This document shows positions 61,301 to 64,000 of a DNA stretch of 64,000 nucleotides, piece after piece. A program made the position numbers and the translations under genes. The DNA comes from Caldilinea sp. CFX5. GTDB lineage: Bacteria > Chloroflexota > Anaerolineae > Caldilineales > Caldilineaceae. The stretch lies in contig QWII01000073.1 of NCBI GenBank assembly GCA_021405325.1, forward strand, positions 1 through 64,000, written 5' to 3'. The notes below the pieces were generated by a model. It worked only from the letters and a program-made list of their open reading frames with translations. It had not been told where the DNA came from and searched no databases. Every line of letters starts with the position of its first letter. Position 1 is the stretch's first letter.

Positions 61301-64000
61301 ACAACCCCCAGCCCGTTGGCAACCAACGTGGCGACCGATGCCAATCAGGCTGCCAACGAAAACCGCAATCATGACCCCGCCGGCACAGTCGTGACCGTAA
61401 CCAATGTGGATAATTTGAGCGTAGACTTTGGTTTTAACACCCCGCCCCATAGCTTGGGCAATCGCGTCTGGTTCGACATGGGCGCACTCCGTAACAATGG
61501 CGCCCAGGAGGGTGATGAAACCGGCGCAGCCAACGTGGTGATCGAACTCTTGAACAGCAGCGGCCAGCCGGTCATTGCCGGTGGTAAACCTTATACGACC
61601 ACCACCGATGCCAACGGCTACTACCGCTTTGACCACCTACCGGCCGGCGACTACCGCGTGCGCATCGCCGCCAGCAACTTCGCCCCCGGCGCACCGCTGG
61701 AAAATTATATCAGCAGCACCGGCGCTACTACTGCCTTTACCACCGGTGATGACCAGGACGATAAGGGCATCGACGCCCTTACCCCAAGCACGGCTGGCAT
61801 TACCAGCAATATCGTAACTCTGGGCGCCAATAACCCGACCAGCGAAGCCGACACGGCTGCCGGCGCCGGCGCGCATGGCCCCGATGGCGACGCCAGTGAC
61901 AACCTGACCGTGGACTTTGGCTTCTGGCTGCCCGTGCAGATCGGCAATCGCCTCTGGATCGAAGATGACAACGACGGTGACGCCACCACCGGTTATGTGC
62001 AATCGGTGGGCGCCGGTCATATCGTGACTGCCACTGCCAGCAGTGGTCAGATCTTTACCGCGACAACCAACGCCAATGGCTACTACCTGCTCTATGTCCC
62101 AGCCAGTGACACCTATACTGTAACAACCGACCTGCCGGCGGGCGTCGTCGATGCGCCGGTCTTGGCGAGCGACGGCAGTGACCCGCTCACCGACAATAAC
62201 CGCAACCATGATCGCCTCGGCACGACCGTTGTGGTTACAACGATTAACAACCTGAGCATCGACTTTGGCTTCTATCAGGCGCCAGGGACGATTATCATCC
62301 GCAAAGAGGCGAACACGGTCGAGAATTGTACGAACATTGTCAGCACTGACGCCATTGATGAGGATAGCGCCAACAATAGCGCCTGTGCCTCCTTCTATCT
62401 CATTCCCCCCAGCATGGCCGGCCAGCAATTCGCTTTTGCCAGCGACATTGCCACCAGCGCCGGGGTCACGCCAACCTTTGAACTCGGCATTGGCGAAGTC
62501 TATACCTTTGCCGGCGTCCTCCCTGGCGTCTATGGCGTAACCGAAACCGTGCCATCGGACTGGAAGCTGCTTGGCGCGAGCTGTTCCAATGGCAGCGCCG
62601 CCAACGCCATCCAAATGACGGCGGGCGCAACTATTACCTGTGTCTTCACGAATACCGTGACCCTGCGCGTTGACTGGGGCGATCTGCCCGACGGCAATGC
62701 CGTGACCTCGCCCAACTATCACACCATTAGTGACACCCTGTCCGGGCCAAGCCATGTGATTACCGATGGCCTCTACCTGGGTGCGCGCGTGGATGCCGAG
62801 GTTGATGGCCGGCCCAATGCCACCGCCACCGGTGACGGAAGCGATGAAGATGGCATCACCTTCCCGAACTTTATCCTGGGTCAGAGCGCCGTTGTCACCG
62901 CCACCGTGGTCAATACGACGGGTCAGGACGCTTACCTCTATGGCTTTATCGACTTCAACGGTGACGGCGACTTTGCCGACGCCAGTGAAGCGATCAGCGC
63001 CACAGTCAGCAGCAATGCCGTCAGCCAGACGATTGCCTTGAACTTTACTGTGCCAATGACGGCTACCATGAATCTGGATCTGGGCGCCCGCTTCCGCCTC
63101 AGCACCGACGCTGCTCTTGGCCCCAATGGCCCGGCCAACGACGGTGAAGTGGAAGATTATCTCATCCAGGCGGGACCGGAAGAATTACTGCACCTGGGCA
63201 ACCGCGTCTGGTATGACGTGGATAACAATGGGATTTTGGACGCTGATGAAGTTGGCGTGGCCGGTGTGCGGGTGGAACTCTATCGCGACACGAACGGTGA
63301 CGGCGCCTACACCCCTGGCGTTGATCTGCTTGACCGCTACAGCACAACCCTTGCTGGTGGCTACTATACCTTTACCAATCTCCTGCCGGAGGTCGGTTAT
63401 CTGGTTGTCATCACCGGCAGCAACTTTACCAATAGCGGCGTGCTCTATAACTATCAAAACAGTGACGGCGTGACTGCGCCCAGCCATACCGCCGCCGATG
63501 ACGATAAGGATCATGGCATCGTCTATGCCGGCAGCGGCGCTGTTGCCACCGGCGCCATCCCCACCGGTGGCTATGTTGCCAGCAGCGTGATCACCCTCAC
63601 CTTTGGCAGCGAACCTATGCAGACGGCCTATGCCGGCGACAGCAACTGGACGCTGGACTTTGGCTTCTACCAGATGAGCCTGGGGAATACCGTCTGGCAT
63701 GATCTCAACAACGACGGCTGGTTTAACAATAGCGAACCCGGCATGGCCGGCGTCACCGTGACGTTGCTCTCGACCACTGGCGCTGTGATCGGCGTCACCA
63801 CGACCGACGCCAACGGCCACTACACCTTCACCGGCCTCATTAGCGGCGCCTATGTCATCAGTGTGACGCCGCCACTCGGCTATGTGAGCAGTGACGGCCA
63901 GGTGCTGGACGACAGTGGCAATAATCGCGACCATGGCGCACCGGTGGGCAACGCCATCGTGAGCCAACCCTTTACCCTCACCCCGGCCGGTGGTGTTGGC
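55355..64000 (+). CDS. Giant exported DUF11/SdrD-B-like protein, incomplete at the window edge
   Basis: The frame from the ATG at 55355 is open to the last base, 2,882 codons, and has no stop in the window. Order: export leader (about 1-75, with LLASMVAGIIPPPLV, like the first giant protein); several DUF11-type domains (55.57-58.68 kb, starting LSFTKTLVDTPTPVSANDIV); then alternating A and B modules. A modules begin IGNRLWIESDRDG (58.69, 59.50, 60.29, 61.10 and 61.95 kb). B modules begin SLGNRVWFDTGA (59.03, 59.81, 60.63 and 61.45 kb) and end DNLTVDFGF. Next are a prealbumin-like unit (62.28-62.66 kb), one GEVED domain (62.67-63.17 kb) and SdrD-B domains (LGNRVWYDVDNNGILD, LGNTVWHDLNNDGW). 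It is probably a secreted calcium-binding surface or matrix protein. Confidence 0.9.
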   Translation, partial: MSSFIFRFTRNFHKAIRLLTIAGLLASMVAGIIPPPLVASMAPALQPLADLLDESPLGPSVVRAEGALSFTKTLVDTPTPVSANDIVKYRLTFSCSSLETGCGDLTVTDQLPTQYFTYLTTTTPPGYTAHFNSGTGQLTITRQNMLDGDTADAIVVMRVKPGVPGSITIPNTAQATITLGPGDQPITYDAGPVTVTTAPPDPQWSVSKQRIIPSASTIPALDTDVTYRVNLCADRLSGNTNLLGAELTDLYPAGAQVVSASGGVVNAANRTITWTLGDIDVVQLYQAAGLTSGPVCISKRVVLHYPSTTFTLSDRVSNEVAATGAYSMTGATEGPIGDPNHPISNTHGFAPPGADVILDKTAYNTVNSAGLPQTWYLAVDGSTSNVPIANLVISDVLTSPQISDTVSIFAGAWTTDTGVIKADVQVSDDNGANWTTLGTVDGDDGTTWNAPTDFAKNITHVRWLFFTEGSGGARLNTVPQGFVTASSPTIRQTVADSVQPGDTITNCGALRHDNGSKQDCQSVAVVLHRPEVQVTKANLGSPLVSPNDEVTYRLTIGHGPYDSTGAIVNPTLTDLLPAEMEFVGIESVTVPNGGPQPNYNVIDNFDGSGRQLIRFSWRDVPPASSLQVDGITPGISNPFTLPLGAPAIEVRLITRIKPATAAGNYTNEAGGTEESNLETCKPLSAATTDTTDEDGDGDTTEDICKIPTEITVQPASVMESQKWVKGPSELPNVDDPGSLPAIADALCPNDGDGFTRFPCVARIYPNGQFTYKLRLRNVGNTPIKDYILYDVFPFAGDKGVSERLAGFNRASAWQPTLLGPITPVDAFTQNLPGLVIEYSDANNACRPEVKNGTDEVTPWPAGCVDDWTVTPDDYTDVRAFRIKVPFTTAPHFQILETMLFTMTMLAPGDAATDTIAWNSLVHRSTNADNNARLEAAEPRKVGVLVPDYPARPIYFDMALRKQLATGQATRILPGGDVTFAIEVINQGTVTTTDITVVDYLPTGFSLSNSDTNGWTSSGATATVTLPGPLGPGAKSTVNIVLTAPVLLTGTFTNTAEIQSVMDLTGTLRTDDIDSTADATNDDTVIDNDLSGNAKFVPDHDEDDHDVQRINVIPPVIGDRIWVESDRDGDATTGTITPVANHVVTLTTSTGAVYTTMTNASGYYSFTMQTAGVYTITTSAPAGTIPSVYAGAPGNNQSHDPAGAPVVITTGDDFTIDFGFRVPTYSLGNRVWFDTGAATNNSIQDGDESGVAGVTMQLLDNNGAVIATATTDANGYYRFDELSAGDYRVRVAASNFTPGGPLANYGSSLGASSTFLTADDQHDTGVDTLTPAVNGVTSNVVTLGPGVTPTNEPDVAGGAGAHGPDGDAYDNLTVDFGFVPLVQVGNQLWIEADNDGDVTTGAIIPVPSHVVTLTTSTGAVLTTTTDANGYYAFALPVNSGTYTITTSTPPGTTVSNNQSNDPVGTPVTIGAGNDLSIDFGFNAPLHDLGNRVWFDMGAAANNGIQEGDEVGAANVRVELLDLNGNPVLYNSRPLSTTTDANGYYRFDHLPAGAYYVRVAASNFATNGPLAKYVSSTGASSGFTTADDQHDSGVDAAMPAFTGVTSNRVTLGANDPTSETDTATGAGAHGPNGDATDNLTVDFGFWLPVQIGNRLWIESDRDGNTSTGTITPVTGHVVTVTRSNGVVYTATTDVGGYYLVTVPGNDTYTVTTHSPAGTIPSVYNGMPSNNQSHDPAGAVVTVATTDDLTIDFGFHAPTYSLGNRIWFDTGANTNDGVHDGDETGVQGVTVELLDSNGAVLKTTTTNATGYYRFDDLAAGSYRVRVAASNFATGAPLANYVSSLGAGNTFLTADDQHDTGIDTLTPTLAGVTSAVVTLGPGANPLSEADIAADAGAHGPDGDAFDNLTVDFGFVPAVQVGNRLWLESDNDGDATTGIIFPLANHVVTLTTSTGQLFTTTTNGSGYYTFAVPANGVYTVTTVAPAGTTPSPLATNVATDANQAANENRNHDPAGTVVTVTNVDNLSVDFGFNTPPHSLGNRVWFDMGALRNNGAQEGDETGAANVVIELLNSSGQPVIAGGKPYTTTTDANGYYRFDHLPAGDYRVRIAASNFAPGAPLENYISSTGATTAFTTGDDQDDKGIDALTPSTAGITSNIVTLGANNPTSEADTAAGAGAHGPDGDASDNLTVDFGFWLPVQIGNRLWIEDDNDGDATTGYVQSVGAGHIVTATASSGQIFTATTNANGYYLLYVPASDTYTVTTDLPAGVVDAPVLASDGSDPLTDNNRNHDRLGTTVVVTTINNLSIDFGFYQAPGTIIIRKEANTVENCTNIVSTDAIDEDSANNSACASFYLIPPSMAGQQFAFASDIATSAGVTPTFELGIGEVYTFAGVLPGVYGVTETVPSDWKLLGASCSNGSAANAIQMTAGATITCVFTNTVTLRVDWGDLPDGNAVTSPNYHTISDTLSGPSHVITDGLYLGARVDAEVDGRPNATATGDGSDEDGITFPNFILGQSAVVTATVVNTTGQDAYLYGFIDFNGDGDFADASEAISATVSSNAVSQTIALNFTVPMTATMNLDLGARFRLSTDAALGPNGPANDGEVEDYLIQAGPEELLHLGNRVWYDVDNNGILDADEVGVAGVRVELYRDTNGDGAYTPGVDLLDRYSTTLAGGYYTFTNLLPEVGYLVVITGSNFTNSGVLYNYQNSDGVTAPSHTAADDDKDHGIVYAGSGAVATGAIPTGGYVASSVITLTFGSEPMQTAYAGDSNWTLDFGFYQMSLGNTVWHDLNNDGWFNNSEPGMAGVTVTLLSTTGAVIGVTTTDANGHYTFTGLISGAYVISVTPPLGYVSSDGQVLDDSGNNRDHGAPVGNAIVSQPFTLTPAGGVG

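Noticed and set aside
61637..62755. 372-codon minus-strand frame
   Set aside because: Antisense to the A/B modules of the second giant gene.

Overview
The window looks like a chromosomal segment of a Chloroflexota bacterium, most likely Anaerolineae or a relative. This is inferred from gene content and not from a marker gene: two NADH-quinone oxidoreductase (nuo, complex I) gene sets, giant SdrD-B-like/GEVED/DUF11 exported proteins, Thr-Pro-rich linkers, XisH/XisI and HicA/HicB-like pairs, and abundant short palindromic spacers. No rRNA, tRNA, CRISPR array or recognisable transposase gene was found.

Layout. 1-2126: duplicated double-hairpin repeats and a type I DNA methylase (hsdM, minus strand) with no hsdS or hsdR in view. 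2487-7937: a metallophosphoesterase, a cyclic amidohydrolase, a GT-C-like membrane protein and a SAM methyltransferase. 8004-10127: an AT-rich island with a solitary Phd/YefM-type antitoxin behind a clear sigma70 promoter, a type II beta-class DNA methyltransferase, and a convergent restriction-endonuclease-like gene broken by one frameshift. 10225-27469 (minus): a full nuo operon, A-B-CD-EF-G-H-I-J-K-L-M-N, in which two-gene modules of toxin-antitoxin or excision-factor type sit between subunit genes. These are xisH-xisI between CD and EF, hicB-hicA-like between EF and G, and a small ORF plus a broken nucleotidyltransferase between L and M. 27470-28284: a divergent control region with a good promoter for the minus-strand operon. 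28285-37364 (plus): a second nuo set containing only membrane-arm genes (A, H, J, K, L, M, N) plus a small TPR-like membrane protein. Its NuoL carries a histidine-rich insertion.

37503-42875: a secreted BNR/Asp-box protein with a Thr-Pro-rich stalk, a MurE-like ligase, and a lipoprotein made of four related repeats of about 125 residues that I do not recognise. 43703-54306: a giant exported protein, apparently a fusion of two paralogous halves, with one frameshift near 50.72 kb. 54677-55063: a GxxExxY-family gene bracketed by 28-nt near-identical direct repeats. 55355-64000: a second giant exported protein whose reading frame is open to the window edge; it contains four alternating A-B modules arranged as a higher-order repeat.

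How the genes may work together. The minus-strand operon encodes all 14 core subunits of complex I, with C-D and E-F fused. The plus-strand operon encodes a second proton-pumping arm without its own NADH-oxidising or quinone-reducing arm. It could only act by borrowing the peripheral arm of the first operon or of another locus, so alternative membrane arms on one shared arm is the main systems-level hypothesis here. Many spacers in both operons are hairpins built from tandem 7-8 bp words, and one 84-116 bp spacer element follows nuoH in both operons.
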